Source: Gari tellinella
Taxonomy: Eukaryota; Mollusca; Bivalvia; Cardiida; Psammobiidae
DNA length: 64,000 nucleotides
NCBI GenBank assembly: GCA_922989275.2
Contig: OV277870.1
Coordinates: forward strand, 59,421,079 to 59,485,078
Direction: 5' to 3'
How positions within the stretch are numbered: position 1 is the stretch's first letter; each line of letters begins with the position of its first letter. The notes below the pieces were generated by a model. It did not search any database. It saw only the letters and a list, made by a program, of their open reading frames with translations, and was not told where the DNA came from. The position numbers and the translations under genes were made by a program. This document shows, one piece after another, positions 1 to 10,945 of the stretch.

Positions 1-77
1 AGAAATGGCAGTGCTGGAAGTAACTCTTATTTTCCCACTGGGCAAGCCAACCCGCTGCATGCTAAAAGGAACACTAG

Positions 78-276
78 TTACCCTTTTCCCTATAGCCTGT
101 TTCTAGTCTTGAAGATATGTCAGCAATTAAAGCATGTTCAAAATAAAGCAGAATGGGACTAAATGTGTATTCTGCTTTACTTTCAGTCAGCTTTAAGCTC
201 TGAGTAGTGTAAGAAACATTTCTTATGATGAATAAATAAGTTGCGTAAAAAGCTTATATACAAAGTAAAGGGTTAA
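78..276 (-). repeat. TTAA-ended MITE, second hairpin plan, degraded
   Basis: Diverged relative of the element at 8507-8758: a hairpin near 130-200 with agcagaat/attctgcttt arms, and an end reading aaagggttaa that shares its TTAA with the next element at 273. Confidence 0.5.
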
Positions 277-484
277 CCCTTAGCCTGCCACTCACAACTA
301 TAGCTCCATATGCAAACAGCTTGGATCCGGATGAGACATTGAGTAACTCGGCGTCTCATCCGGATCCAAGCTGTTTGACACTCGGACAACATTTTCAGCA
401 ATTTTGAGCAACTTTGAAGCACTTTGAAACTTGAAGCAGACGAGAAATAGCAGACGACAATTTATTTGGCGGGCTAAGGGTTAA
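273..484 (+). mobile_element. TTAA-ended MITE with hairpin core (TTAACCCTTAGCC type)
   Basis: Bounded by TTAACCCTTAGCCTGCC and GGCGGGCTAAGGGTTAA. Core hairpin at about 311-378 with CAAACAG and CTGTTTG ends. A second copy in reverse orientation lies at 38981-39168. TTAA target use and CCC-starting ends resemble piggyBac-type MITEs. Confidence 0.75.
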
Positions 485-1000
485 TTATGTACATATTTTG
501 GATGACTGTTGTAAATAATTGTTATATATACGACTTCCTGTCAAATGTATTTGAATGTGGCACCACTTTGTATGTAACATAAAACTGTTCAAGACAGGAT
601 CTCGAACCCACACCACCAACTTCCGAATTCCCAGTCTTCAACAAGTCTTGCTTGTGTTTCATTGCAATAGCAGCATAGTGTATCTGTGTCATCAATTTAC
701 TGCACTGATTTTCGAACTTCATCACTAATTTCACCTTGGTATGCAACACAAACTATAAGTTATACAGCAACATGACGCGTTTGCTTGCCAAGAACTATTA
801 TTTGCTGGGGGGTTAGCTCGTCATAGCAAGCCGTTGTGAGTTGTCGGCGACTTTAGTGTTAACACGAAAGAAGCCACGACTCAAACTTGCTCAGAATATA
901 TGTGACCATAAGTTCTGGGATATTGTTCTTTGGCAGAATCGGACCAATAGGTCAAGAAATATCTGTCCTTGTAGTGTTGAAAATGACATGTCAGTGTTAA

Positions 1001-1810
1001 CTTTTTTCCAATACCAGGCTGTTTGCAGATGATTGTGCACTATAGACTCGCTGAAACTTCAAAAATGACCTGAATAACCTTGGACAGTGGGAACGCAAGT
1101 GGGGAATGTCTTTCCATCCAGACAAGTGCTCTACAATGCACATAACAAGAGCAAGGACCCACACAAAGACAGCCTACTCTATGAAGGGCCAAATTTTGCA
1201 GGAAGTCGGCTCAACACGGTATCTTGGACTGGATATAAGTTGCGACCTATCTTGGAACACCTACATTGACAGGATAGTGAAGAAGGGGAGTAGTATATTA
1301 GGATTTCTGCAAAGAAACCTTCGCATCAGCAATCAGGAAACAAAAGCATCCGCATACTACGCCCTCGTTAGATCCAATCTTGAATACTGTGCAAGCGTTT
1401 GGAACCCACACACCTCATCTGCAGTAAACAAGATTGAGATGGTTCAACGTCATGCAGCCAGGTACGCAACCAATCGTTACCGCAATACCAGCAGCGTAAC
1501 TGACGTGCTTGACGAACTGCAGTGGGAAAGTTTGCAGTCCAGACGCACAAAGCAACAACTGACTATGCTGTATAAAATTGTAAATGGACTGGTAGACGTC
1601 AAGGCGGACATGCTCCTTACACCCACATCGCAGCGTACCAGAAGTAGACACAGCCAGACTTATCGAACCATTTCAACATCCACAGACTCGTATAAGTACA
1701 GTGTTTTCCCACGCACCATTCCAGCATGGAATTCTTTACCGGCAACTATTTTCGAGACCCCTAATCTGGTATCTTTCAGAGAGGGGCTGTCAACACTGAA
1801 ATTCTAATAA
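1001..1810 (+). pseudogene. Non-LTR retrotransposon reverse transcriptase, 3' part, inactivated
   Basis: A reverse-transcriptase C-terminal half from a LINE. An RT catalytic-box relative, LFADDC, lies at 1019-1036 in the same frame as the later 233-residue open stretch (1106-1807). Two in-frame stops (TAG at 1043, TGA at 1052) and a probable deletion lie between the box and NNLGQWERKWG. Downstream, phrases such as TRYLGLDI, LVRSNLEYCASVWNPH and VQRHAARY are typical of the thumb and C-terminal part of invertebrate LINE polyproteins. The frame ends near the sequence expected for the protein's end (FREGLSTLKF). A 3' tail may run on to the TA-rich stretch near 2060. The 5' part is missing or decayed, so it cannot move itself. 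Confidence 0.8.
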
Positions 1811-2096
1811 ATCTGCTCGGCTTCGACTGTTAGTACAGGTAACAATGAAGGGAAGAGCTGTGCCGGTTGAGTGAATTCTCAGGGGCCGCTTCGGTAGCCG
1901 GATTGGTCTTCCCCGAGGGACGAAAAGCAGTCGAATCAATATTTTCACTAGTATCTGACTTTGAACTGTCTGTTTCTATCTTTCCTCTTTCCCTTTCACT
2001 TTTTCTTGCTCACCACAAGCGCCGAAACAGTAATTGTCAATATTGACAGACGTTTCGTATATATATATATAGACATAGACATATTTTATACTTTGG

Positions 2097-2171
2097 GTTG
2101 AGTCTGTGATCGTTCACAAGCATTTGGTCGGTCAGACCAATCAAATGCTTTAGAAGGTGCTCAGACTCAAC
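2097..2171. repeat. Imperfect hairpin
   Basis: Outer arms gttgagtctg/cagactcaac, inner arms near aagcattt and aaatgctt. It lies between the LINE relic and gene A. Role unknown. Confidence 0.6.
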
Positions 2172-2236
2172 TCAAACTCTTTAATATAACCTTGGACCAA
2201 ACTATCGAGTGTTTATAATTTGTAATCTGTTTTACT

Positions 2237-5200
2237 TCATAGCACCTTCCGAGGCACTACTCTACACATGTAAGGTTTAGGTCGACAGTTCGAGTTTGTA
2301 TTGAAATGACCAAGCCGCGGGTCACATGACACAGCATGTTCAGGGGACATTTCAAAGTTCCATTGCTGTAACATTGTGGCTAAATATAGAAATAATCTGG
2401 ATCTGGCGAGGCTCTCACCCACACACTGTCTCCGGCCCACGCTGAATGCCAGCCAACTGAAATGTACATTGAAGAACACGTAGCGGTTAGTCCGAGATTC
2501 CTGTTTAACCTTTTCACTTCCATGACGTCATCAATTAAAACAATTTTCGTCTGCTTATATTTCTAAATTTTAAAATTAAGGTCTAGATTTCCACTTTAGA
2601 GGTATTGAATTAAATGTCAAACAATTTGGATCCTGATCAGACGCCACGTAAAGCGGCGTCTGATCGGGATCATTGAAGAAGACGTAGATGCTATTTTTTC
2701 CGTTTCACCATACCTAAATGTAAACGCAGGTCAATGATATGCGAACAAAACAGCATTTCATAAAGTGTTGAAATATTTTTTATGTTGTGGCGAACAACTT
2801 TCAAACCGGCAAAATGAAGGTTTATAATGAATTTAGCACAAGAGAGTTTATTGGAAAGAATAGCGTCTTAACGTGTTTAAGTTATTGTTAGACAAAGAGT
2901 AAGTTCAATATCAGACTTCTTTTAGTTGATGGTACGTCTGTAATTTCTTGAATATCGGGTTCTTTTTATTAACGTGGTTTCTTATCTACATTTGTATTTT
3001 ACTTTTTAGATACGTTTTGTTTCACTTTATTCTTGTCTTATGATTCTTATAAATTGTTCTGATTGTTTTAATTAGTGAAAGTCATGACATTCTGAAACCG
3101 TCACATTATCATAGTGATATTTCTGTGATACAGCGACTCCCTCCTTACAACGACCCTTGTCGCGGTTCCCTAAACAGGCCAATTATGTCTAACGCTTTTA
3201 CTGCTGCAATATCGTCTGCTTAAAATAGTCGTCTGCTGTTTTTTTCTTAAAGTTACATATAAGTGGATATTTTGATAGAATAAGTATAATGACGAGTGAT
3301 AAACAGCTTGAATCCAGATCAGACGCCGCGTTACGCAGCGTCTGATCTGAATTCAAGCTGTTAGCAAATGTAAGCCAATTCTTAATTGTCCCTCTCTATA
3401 ACGACTCCCTCCGAATAACACACACACTATGTGTCTCCCATTGGATGTCGTTGTAGAGAGGGAGCACTGTACATATTATATACTGAAATAATATCTGTTA
3501 TACTTCTAATATAAAACAAAACTGTGACTTGACTGACTGATTTGACTATTCAGAGACTTGACTGAACCTACTTTTTTCTCAAGAAGTGGTCGTTTGCCAG
3601 CAGGTCACCATTATCATCAAGCCATCTCTCCGGTCTAAAGTTCCAGGGATCTCCCCAAATATTAGCGTCATGATGTACATACCAGACATTAGGAACAATC
3701 TATAACAAAACACACAAGCATCCAAATGTTAGCGTCATTATGTACATACCAGACATTATGAACAATCTGTAACAAAAACACACAAGTACCCAAATATTAG
3801 CGTCATGATGTACATACCAGACATTAGGAACAATCTATAACAAAACACACAAGCATCCAAATGTTAGCGTCATTATGTACATACCAGACATTATGAACAA
3901 TCTGTAACAAAACACACAAGTACCCAAATATTAGCGTCATTATGTACATACCAGACATTATGAACAATCTGTAACAAAAACACACAAGTACCCAAATATT
4001 AGCGTCATGATGTACATACCAGACATTAGGAACAATCTATAACAAAAACGCACAAGTACCCAAATGTTAGCGTCAAATGTTATGTACATACCAGACATTA
4101 TGAACAATCTATAACAAAAAACACACAAGTACCCAAATGTTAGCGTCAAATGTTATGTACATACCAGACATTATGAACAATCTAAAACAAAAACACACAA
4201 GTACCCAAATGTTAGCGTCATGATGTAGATACCAGACGTTAGGGACAATCTATAACCAACACATATGAAGAACATGTATTATTAAGTTATTGTCTGCAAT
4301 GTCGTTTCAAAATTTAGATTTAAGGCAGTATGATTTACGTTATTTCAAAAACCAGGGTCAAATAGTTTGGATCCTGATCAGAAGCCATATCTGATCATGA
4401 TAAAAACTGTTTGCAAAGGAGCGTTTTGGCTTCATTGACAGAGAACGGGTCAAGGATATGACTGTGTCTAGTTTGCTGCAAAACTGTCTGCAATATATAC
4501 CGATTATTGAAACATAATAACGCGATAGTTAAAAATAATGTGATATTGCAGATTTGTTTAATCGGATTATTTACTGCATTCCTGCTAAAATAGAGAATAC
4601 AGATTTTTTGGTTTCCTTTTTAAACGAACTGAAGCGGAATAAATGGATAACTCTATCACCCTTGAAACGTTTGATGGACAGTTCAGCATTCCTATAAAGT
4701 CTCGATCTAGTTCAATTTTGATTACTCAATGTTGCCTTTATTTTTTACAATATTGCAAAATACCAAACAGTACAGACTCTGGTCAAAGGGTTTCCCTCTG
4801 ATCTGGGTCGACATTTTTACACAGAACAAGCGTAACATTCACTGGTAAGCAATTTGTTAATGACAAGTATACTCATTGTCAGGATCGAAATAGTTAAACA
4901 AAGACATATTCTTGAAAATATTGCAGAACTTCAAACGAGTTGCAAACAATATTGATCAGAAGCCGGTATATGTAAAAAGAAAATCAAATAAAATTTACCA
5001 ATGACTTTGGCGGTATTTCATATCCCTCGAATTCTATCCTTTCTTCACACAGATGGGCGACTGATAGTGGTAGAGTGGTGATATACCTCTGGGCCTCTAT
5101 GATTACTGCCTCTATATACACACACGCCTGTCTGTCAGTAAGGACCGGAAGTCTCTCTCTACCCACCACCCTGTCCAATTCAGCCTGAATCTTTGCTTGA

Positions 5201-8088
5201 CACTCAGGATAGTTCATCAGGCACAAAAACAGTGAAGAAAGACTCCCTAAGGTTGTCAGTATACCTAAAATGTACAGCAATGTAGATTGTTCTCTTGCTC
5301 TGGATTGTCCATTTATAGTAATTTAATCCATTAACTCAGAGCAATAGATTCATACCTTGGATATTTCGGCTTTGTCGCAAAGCCTTCATCAACACACTGA
5401 GAACAGTGTGTTGATGAAGGCTTTGCGACAAAGCCGAAATATCCAAGGTATGAATCTATTGCTCTGAGTTAATGGATTAAATTACTATAAAATGTACAGG
5501 TTTGCAGTATACCAATAATGTAAAGGTTGTCAGATTATATTTTACCTGTAGTGTCAAGATTGCCAGTAAACCTGTTATGTTAACTGTTTAGGATACCTAT
5601 AATCTAAAATATTTTGAGTGAACCTAAAATGTAAAGGTTGTCCGTTTATCTATAATTTGAAAGTTGTCAGTCTACATATAAAGTAAAGGTTATCAGTATG
5701 CATGTACATGTAATGTAAAGATTGTTAGTATGCATATAATGTAAAGGTTGTCAGTACAGTGTATATATTTATATTATAATGTAATGGTTGTCAGTATACA
5801 TATAATGTTAAGATTGTCAGTACAGTGTATATATTTATAATGTAAAGATTGTCACTATACATATAATGTAAAGATTGTCAGTATAGTGTATATATTTATA
5901 ATATAGATGTTGTCAGTATACATGTAGTGTAAATGTTGTCAGTATACATATAATGTAAAGGCTGACTGTGGCTAAGCCACGTTGTTTGAACTTTGAAGTA
6001 TGGGTATGTTCGACTTAGGTGAGATGAAACAATTTAATTGAAGTGTATAATATACGTTAATGTTTAACTTAACCAAGATAATCAACGAGGTTTGTTTTTC
6101 CTTATGTAAATGAAATTGACATAGATTAGCATTTACCGGCAGCAATGGTTTCCAGAATCATCGCTATAATTTTCTCGTCGGTGAATAGCATGTGTTCACC
6201 TTCTTTCCGAGTCCGAAGTTGTTCTCCAATTAAGAAGTCGACAAGACCCCTGACGACTTCCGGTTTGTAGGTTTCCTTTTGAAAGATAAAACAACTCTTG
6301 TATGTTCAGGAGCAATCTAATTAATGTTTCCGTTTTGGTGTGAAGGTTTGATATATTTGAAGCATGTTGGCAATATAGCAGAACTCATAATGTATACGTT
6401 TTCTGCTTTTTATGTCACAATCTACCTATATTCCATTCCAAACATTCTTTTCAGTCTAACATGGTTCACACTCATGAAACTCTTGACACTTCATATTGAC
6501 AGTTTAATATTGAGTCTGGTCCTTTTTACACACTTTTAAAAAGATATATATGTGGCGGAGAAGGATATATATATATATGCAACCCTACTGTAGAGGAATA
6601 TGTAAAACGCTAGGTGAGACAATAAGCTAGGTCAGCGCGTTTCCTGGCCACTACATGTATACATTACCTTCTTGTCGTAGAAATAACGTCGTACAATGGT
6701 ATCTTTAGCTTGCTGAATTGTTTTGTAAGGCTTCTTATAAACGCCTGGCAAAAAACGCAAAAACGGAAATGATGTCATGATTAAGTTGACGTCGGCGCCA
6801 AGAAAGAAATCGTTCCATTCGTCAAAGTCCCAGAACATGTTTAGATCCTCGTCATCGTCACTTAGATCATGTCCACCAAGCTGAAAACAAAACCATTAAG
6901 CGCTACAAATTTACTCCAGTAACACCTATTCACATTGATAAAGAACAGAAGATCAAATGCAAACGCAATGCAATAAAATGAAGAAAATGTCAAACGTCTG
7001 AAAATGTCAAAGATAGGTTCTTATCTTAAAATCAATGAGTGTGAATCCTAAACAGACCCCAGATACAATTTCGTTTATTGTTGACACGCAATGGTAAATA
7101 TCATTTATTCTTACACACAGAATTAACAATTTAAGATCAATGTACAAAGAAGTTTTGTTTAGCATTTAAGCAAGTGACCACTGAAGTGAGGTACAGGTAC
7201 AATGTATATAAAAAACGACAATAAAAGCTTGCACCTGTAACTATGGTCTTAACCCTTTCACTGCCCAATTCATCGTGAAGTTTTTATATCCATTCACCAC
7301 CATATGATCGTTGCTTCTATATAGTTGATTGCAATATCGTTTCAAAGTTTGATTTAGAGCAACTTATGCTGGTAGAAATTTCGAAACGAGTGTCAAATAG
7401 TTTGGATCCTGATCAGAAGCAGCAGGACCCGAACTGTTTGTAAAGAAGCCCTTTCGCACCCTTGGCAGTGAAAGGGTTAATATTGGCAGACAGTTTAAAA
7501 ATGAGAAAAATCCTTAGCAATACCTACTATAATGGACATTACATTGGTCAGAGATCGCCTAAGTACTGCAAGCATGTCAAACTCTTTCCCTTGAAACCTC
7601 TGAATTCTCTCAACTAGATTTACGAGCTCTGACATAACTTTCTCCTCAAAGTCTTTCTTTCCTTCACCGTAGACATGCATTCCTCTAGTGAATGCCTTTC
7701 GTAATTCTCCATGATCCGATCCATACGCCTTTCGCATGAAGGCAATGCTTTGGCTGCCGAATAGAAGATATTCCCCATAAAATGTGGCTGACCTGTCGTT
7801 CATAAACCTCTTGTATTTATCTCCACTAAATGCTGCACGTATAAGCTGTGCTTTATTCAAAACTATTAAGGTTTGTCCAAAAACAGTTATCCTAAATATC
7901 TCCCCATACTTTACAGCCAGGTTTGTAAAGGTTTCATGCTCGGCTCCCTTTTTCATGTACGGTGCAAAACCGACCAGTGGCAGTCCTCTGGGCCCGGGAA
8001 TGGAAGTACATGTATGTGTTTTCCGGCTCCGATGAAGGAAAAGATACAGAATTATTAATCCTAGCACAAGGTACAAAATCACAGCCAT
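2237..8088 (-). CDS. Cytochrome P450, CYP2-clan type, gene A (six exons)
   Basis: Predicted ER-anchored heme-thiolate protein of 508 residues. Exons, all on the minus strand, are 8088-7528, 6880-6668, 6275-6137, 5264-4999, 3699-3572 and 2456-2237. Every junction is GT-AG, with intron phases 0, 0, 1, 0, 2. I start at the ATG at 8088 because it aligns with the starts of genes B to D; three in-frame codons upstream begin with GTG. In order: hydrophobic anchor (about 2-18), Pro-rich hinge IPGPRGLPLVG, C-helix region with HGELRK (H126, R130), I-helix segment AAGILTT, K-helix EAQR, FRPERW and heme loop FSVGRRQCVGESLAR. The C-helix Trp is His and the I-helix acid is Leu. It is the most divergent copy by eye and the only one in inverse orientation. 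Substrate unknown. Its introns 3 and 4 hold tandem arrays made from its own exon starts. No close AATAAA was seen downstream. Confidence 0.9.
2507..2695 (+). repeat. Degraded hairpin MITE (TTAACCCTTTCACT type)
   Basis: Starts with aaccttttcact; core at about 2618-2675 reads ttggatcctgatcagacgcc, with its complement partly lost. It lies just beyond the 5' end of gene A exon 6, in intron 5. Confidence 0.5.
3129..3474 (-). mobile_element. TACAGTGCTCCCTC-type MITE, left end eroded
   Basis: Right end reads gagggagcactgta. The core hairpin at 3303-3362 has CAAACAG and gatcagacgcc arms. Located in gene A intron 5. Other copies are at 14841, 21738, 29068, 44520, 52989 and 54294. Confidence 0.7.
3655..4265 (-). 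repeat. Exon-5-derived minisatellite, about nine units of 67-73 bp
   Basis: Tandem copies of one unit. Read on the minus strand, each unit is the end of intron 4 (tgttatag or tgttacag) plus the first 45 nt of gene A exon 5 (IVPNVWYVHHDANIW or a close variant). The first unit, at 3655-3720, is the real exon 5 start, so the array lies in intron 4 directly upstream of it. Units alternate between two subtypes (tcatgatgt/attagg and tcattatgt/attatg), and two carry a 5-6 bp duplication (tcaaatgtt), showing higher-order growth. Confidence 0.9.
5251..5965 (-). repeat. Exon-4-junction-derived tandem array in gene A intron 3
   Basis: A degenerate array of about 26-30 bp units with plus-strand consensus close to aatgtaaaggttgtcagtat. 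The true exon 4 acceptor (5251-5275, plus strand) contains the same ggttgtcagtatacc followed by taaaatgtaca. The units are therefore copies of the exon 4 start plus its acceptor, spread through intron 3. Sub-blocks with tatatatttata are mixed in. The palindrome at 5312-5491 splits the array from its presumed founder. Confidence 0.75.
5312..5491. repeat. Perfect palindrome, 88-bp arms, 4-nt spacer
   Basis: Arms 5312-5399 and 5404-5491 are exact reverse complements by eye, around the spacer agaa. It lies in gene A intron 3, starting 47 bp upstream of the exon 4 acceptor in transcript sense. No mismatches implies a recent origin or ongoing correction. Confidence 0.95.
7249..7480 (-). mobile_element. 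TTAA-ended hairpin MITE (TTAACCCTTTCACT type)
   Basis: TTAACCCTTTCACTGCC at one end and GGCAGTGAAAGGGTTAA at the other. The core, ttggatcctgatcagaagc, has lost part of its stem. Lies in gene A intron 1, 48 bp from the exon 1 donor. Confidence 0.75.
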
Positions 8089-8506
8089 AACGTACACCTA
8101 CTTATAAGAAAATATAAAGGCCAGCGAAACGTGCATTATCAAATATTAAAACTTCTGACGAAGGTCACACAACGATAATGTATGCCATGCGAATCTATTA
8201 AGAAATGAAAGAGATGTACACATTAGCGCTACATATAGATTTAAAGCTTTGCAGTGCTCACGCTTTTGACGAAGTATGGGGATCGTTAAAAGCACGATAC
8301 TGCCTAAAGCATGATGCAAGTAATATAAAATGTTTCCTTTTGTCGTGTATTTAATAATTAGCTGTCATATGTGTAGAACAGCCACGACAAGGCTGAAGTT
8401 GGGTTTCGTTGAAAACTGGTTTTACTATTGTATTTTGTGAAGGTGACTTTCATATAATAATGTACATTTGTCCTTCTAACATTATTCCCTCTACACGTAC
8501 TTCATT

Positions 8507-8758
8507 TTAACCCTTTACCTGATAGCCTATTTCTAGTACTTAAGATAGGTGACTACTTAAAGCAGGTTGAAAGTAAAGCAGAATGCGCCTGAGGGCGCAT
8601 TCTGCTTTACTTTCAGCCTGCTTTAAGCTATCATGTGCTATAATATAGAAAATATTCCCTATAATACATATTAATTACTGATTAAATTGGAACTATTTTC
8701 TTCAGCGGATGAATAAATCATATCCGCTAAAAGTCGCTTCTTTTGGGGAAAGGGTTAA
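8507..8758 (+). mobile_element. TTAA-ended MITE with second hairpin plan, young copy
   Basis: 252 bp from TTAACCCTTTACC to GGGGAAAGGGTTAA, with hairpin arms gcagaatgcgcc/gggcgcattctgc at 8578-8611. Nearly identical to 51862-52113 (also 252 bp), with only about eight differences by eye, so the family moved or spread recently. Confidence 0.85.
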
Positions 8759-9344
8759 AAGCGTCTGTACCTGCATGTTTAACAGTTTCTACCGGTGTCC
8801 CACTCAGTATTAAAACTCGTATGTATAAAAGTCACTGAAGACAACATTGTGTAAAGAAGACGTTATCGTGATAATGACGGGGGTGTAACTAGGACAGATA
8901 AAATATAACACAACAGTACAAACATGTACATATGTGTATGTTTATTTGCATATACAGTTGAAACTCTATACTTTGAACTCGCTGAAGTTCGAACATACTT
9001 ATATATCAAAGTTAAAACGTGGCACAGCTACGTTTTAACTGTGAGACATATACTATGCCAAACTTCCAACGCAACACTCCGGATATTCCCATAACTTCCA
9101 ATGTTGAACATGTCTTAAGTAAGTCTGGTCAATTCTGTAATGTGTGCATATCCTTAATAGAGTTCGTCTGCAACTCATAGAGTGATCAATGGACAATACT
9201 CTTGGTAAACAAAAACAAAATGAATTGGCATTTGGTCACAAAAATATGGCATTTTGTGATAACAAGTTTTCAGAAATCTCATTCCAATGCATTTTCAATG
9301 GTGAATGTTAACTAAAAATTAGCGATACGTTTGGATAGATGGTT

Positions 9345-10236
9345 CCCAGCAGGCACACAACGTTGTTTCAACGTTGAAACAACGTTGATTATCCGTCGCA
9401 ACGTTGATCAACCCTTTTTCACCCATGGACGACCATGGGTCGGTACCGAATTTATTGCCAACGTTGAATCAACGTTGAAAATGGTCGTGGGAAAAAACAA
9501 ATCATTGAAAATGAAAATTCTGATAAATTATATTGCAGTGGTTATGTCTCGTCACGTAAACTATGATTTATCGTAAAAAAAATAAATGCAATTTAAAAAT
9601 CTACTGCTAAAGTTGATCAACGTTGAATCAACGTTGAATCAACATTGTCAGATAATGGACGTAGGTAAAAATTATTATTATTTAATAAATAATCATAACA
9701 ACTTCAACTTAAATATTAATTTGATCCTTCATAGTTTAGATGCAAAAGAAATAAGTTCTTAGTTCTTAATAGTAAGCACTGAATTTTACACTCAAGTTTA
9801 CAATTAAAATGAATAAAATACAACCTTCCAGAAAGCAAACCAATTCAATGTAAAACTGTTTAATTATAGATACTCAGCGTACTAATAAATGAAGCAACCA
9901 TATTTGATAAGCTGTAATCAAACACCTTCCAACGCCCTGGCCCATGCGTTGTCTACTCTACTATTAGTAGAGTATAAGTTGAAGGCAGAATTTGAAAATA
10001 AAACAATATCTGGAGCAAAAACGCACACAAAAACAGACAGCCCACTCGAAACAATGTTGTTTTGACGTTGAATCAACGTCATTTCAACGTTGAAACTTCA
10101 ACCATTATCAACGTTGAATCAACGTTGAGGTTCAACGTCAAACAAACTTTCAAAATCAAATATAAATCGTACGTTGTTTTAACGTTGAAGTTCAACGTTG
10201 ATCCAACGTTGATTCAACGTTGGTGTGCCTGCTGGG
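9345..10236. mobile_element. Nonautonomous element with CCCAGCAGGCACAC ends and CAACGTTG arrays
   Basis: About 892 bp. Ends CCCAGCAGGCACAC and GTGTGCCTGCTGGG, each followed inward by clusters of the self-complementary word CAACGTTG (often CAACGTTGAA), at about 9358-9480, 9610-9645 and 10050-10222. The middle is AT-rich and noncoding. Open frames read from it are translated repeat. Confidence 0.8.
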
Positions 10237-10440
10237 TTATTATTCGTCAGAAGTGTCAATGAAAATTCGTTGCCAATATTAACAACTTTGAGGACAGTAC
10301 ATCAATTTACAAACACAAATAAAAACATTTAATAATTTTGTGTAAACTTTTCCATCGATTTAAAACACCCGCTCTGATATGAAAAAAGAAAGGAAATCGG
10401 AGGTGTTGCTTTGGCAGTTTGGCATAGTATAGGTATGCTC

Positions 10441-10691
10441 TTAACCCTTTGAACCCTAGTCCCGCATATAGGCGTGCTTTTCAAACAGAGTACTTGTGAA
10501 TAGTACACTTGTCCTATGCAAACAGTGAAGACCCAGATCAGAGGGCTCCGAAAGGAGCCCTCTGATCAGGGTCTTCACTGTTTGTCATAATGCCAAACAT
10601 TGATAAAAACAACCCTTAAAAGTCAGAAATGGACTAGACTAGAATGGAAACTGGAATTGTCCATTTAAAGTTTCAGGGAGGAAAGAGTTAA
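10441..10691 (+). mobile_element. TTAA-ended hairpin MITE (TTAACCCTTTGAACCC type)
   Basis: Begins TTAACCCTTTGAACCCTAG and ends gaaagagttaa. The core at 10517-10587 is CAAACAG, GATCAGAGGGCTCC and the complement. Relatives: 29715, 32054, 34260, 39690, 41430, 48540, 52110, 55860, 56590, 59925 and 63815. Confidence 0.75.
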
Positions 10692-10865
10692 GCAAGACCG
10701 ATTTATTGAAATTAAACATATGAAGTACCAGTAATGTCGAGTTGAGAGAGTTCGAAGTATCGAGTTTCGACTGTATTAACTTCAACTCATTTCACCTTAC
10801 ACTTCAAATGCAGGGTTGCTATTTCTCCGGATTTTTTCTAAATCTTCGGATTGTTTTCTAGTATA

Positions 10866-10945
10866 TGGTAGCTTAAAGCAGACTGAAAGTAAAGCAGAAT
10901 GCGCCTTAAGGCACATTCTGCTTTACTTTCAGTCTGATTTAAGCA
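10866..10945. repeat. Second-plan hairpin without clear element ends
   Basis: Arms taaagcagactgaaagtaaa and its complement, loop ccttaaggc. Part of a degraded TTAA-type MITE. Confidence 0.7.

Larger units (their letters stand above)
8953..10775. mobile_element. Composite nest bounded by TACAGTYGAAACTC ends
   Basis: The outer element runs from TACAGTTGAAACTCTATAC (8953) to GTATCGAGTTTCGACTGTA (ending 10775). Inside are a second inverted-end element at 9051-10430 (ACTATGCCAAAC/GTTTGGCATAGT), within it the CAACGTTG element at 9345-10236, and a separate TTAA hairpin MITE at 10441-10691. A short relative of the outer element lies at 50120-50320. Confidence 0.75.

Noticed and set aside
590..700. 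tRNA-like B box (ggttcgagatcc) on the minus strand
   Set aside because: No convincing A box or SINE body; could be chance.
3958..4149. 63-codon open frame on the minus strand
   Set aside because: It is a translation of the exon-5-derived tandem units across intron pieces, not a separate gene.
3655..4265. CRISPR-like array of repeats
   Set aside because: Units are contiguous and exon-derived, with no spacers, in a eukaryotic intron.
8089..8097. Upstream extension of gene A by three codons
   Set aside because: The extension begins with GTG; the ATG at 8088 aligns with the start of the other three copies.
9331..10262. Two open frames of 81 and 66 codons
   Set aside because: They translate CAACGTTG arrays inside a nonautonomous element; the 'NVEST' phrases are repeat translation.
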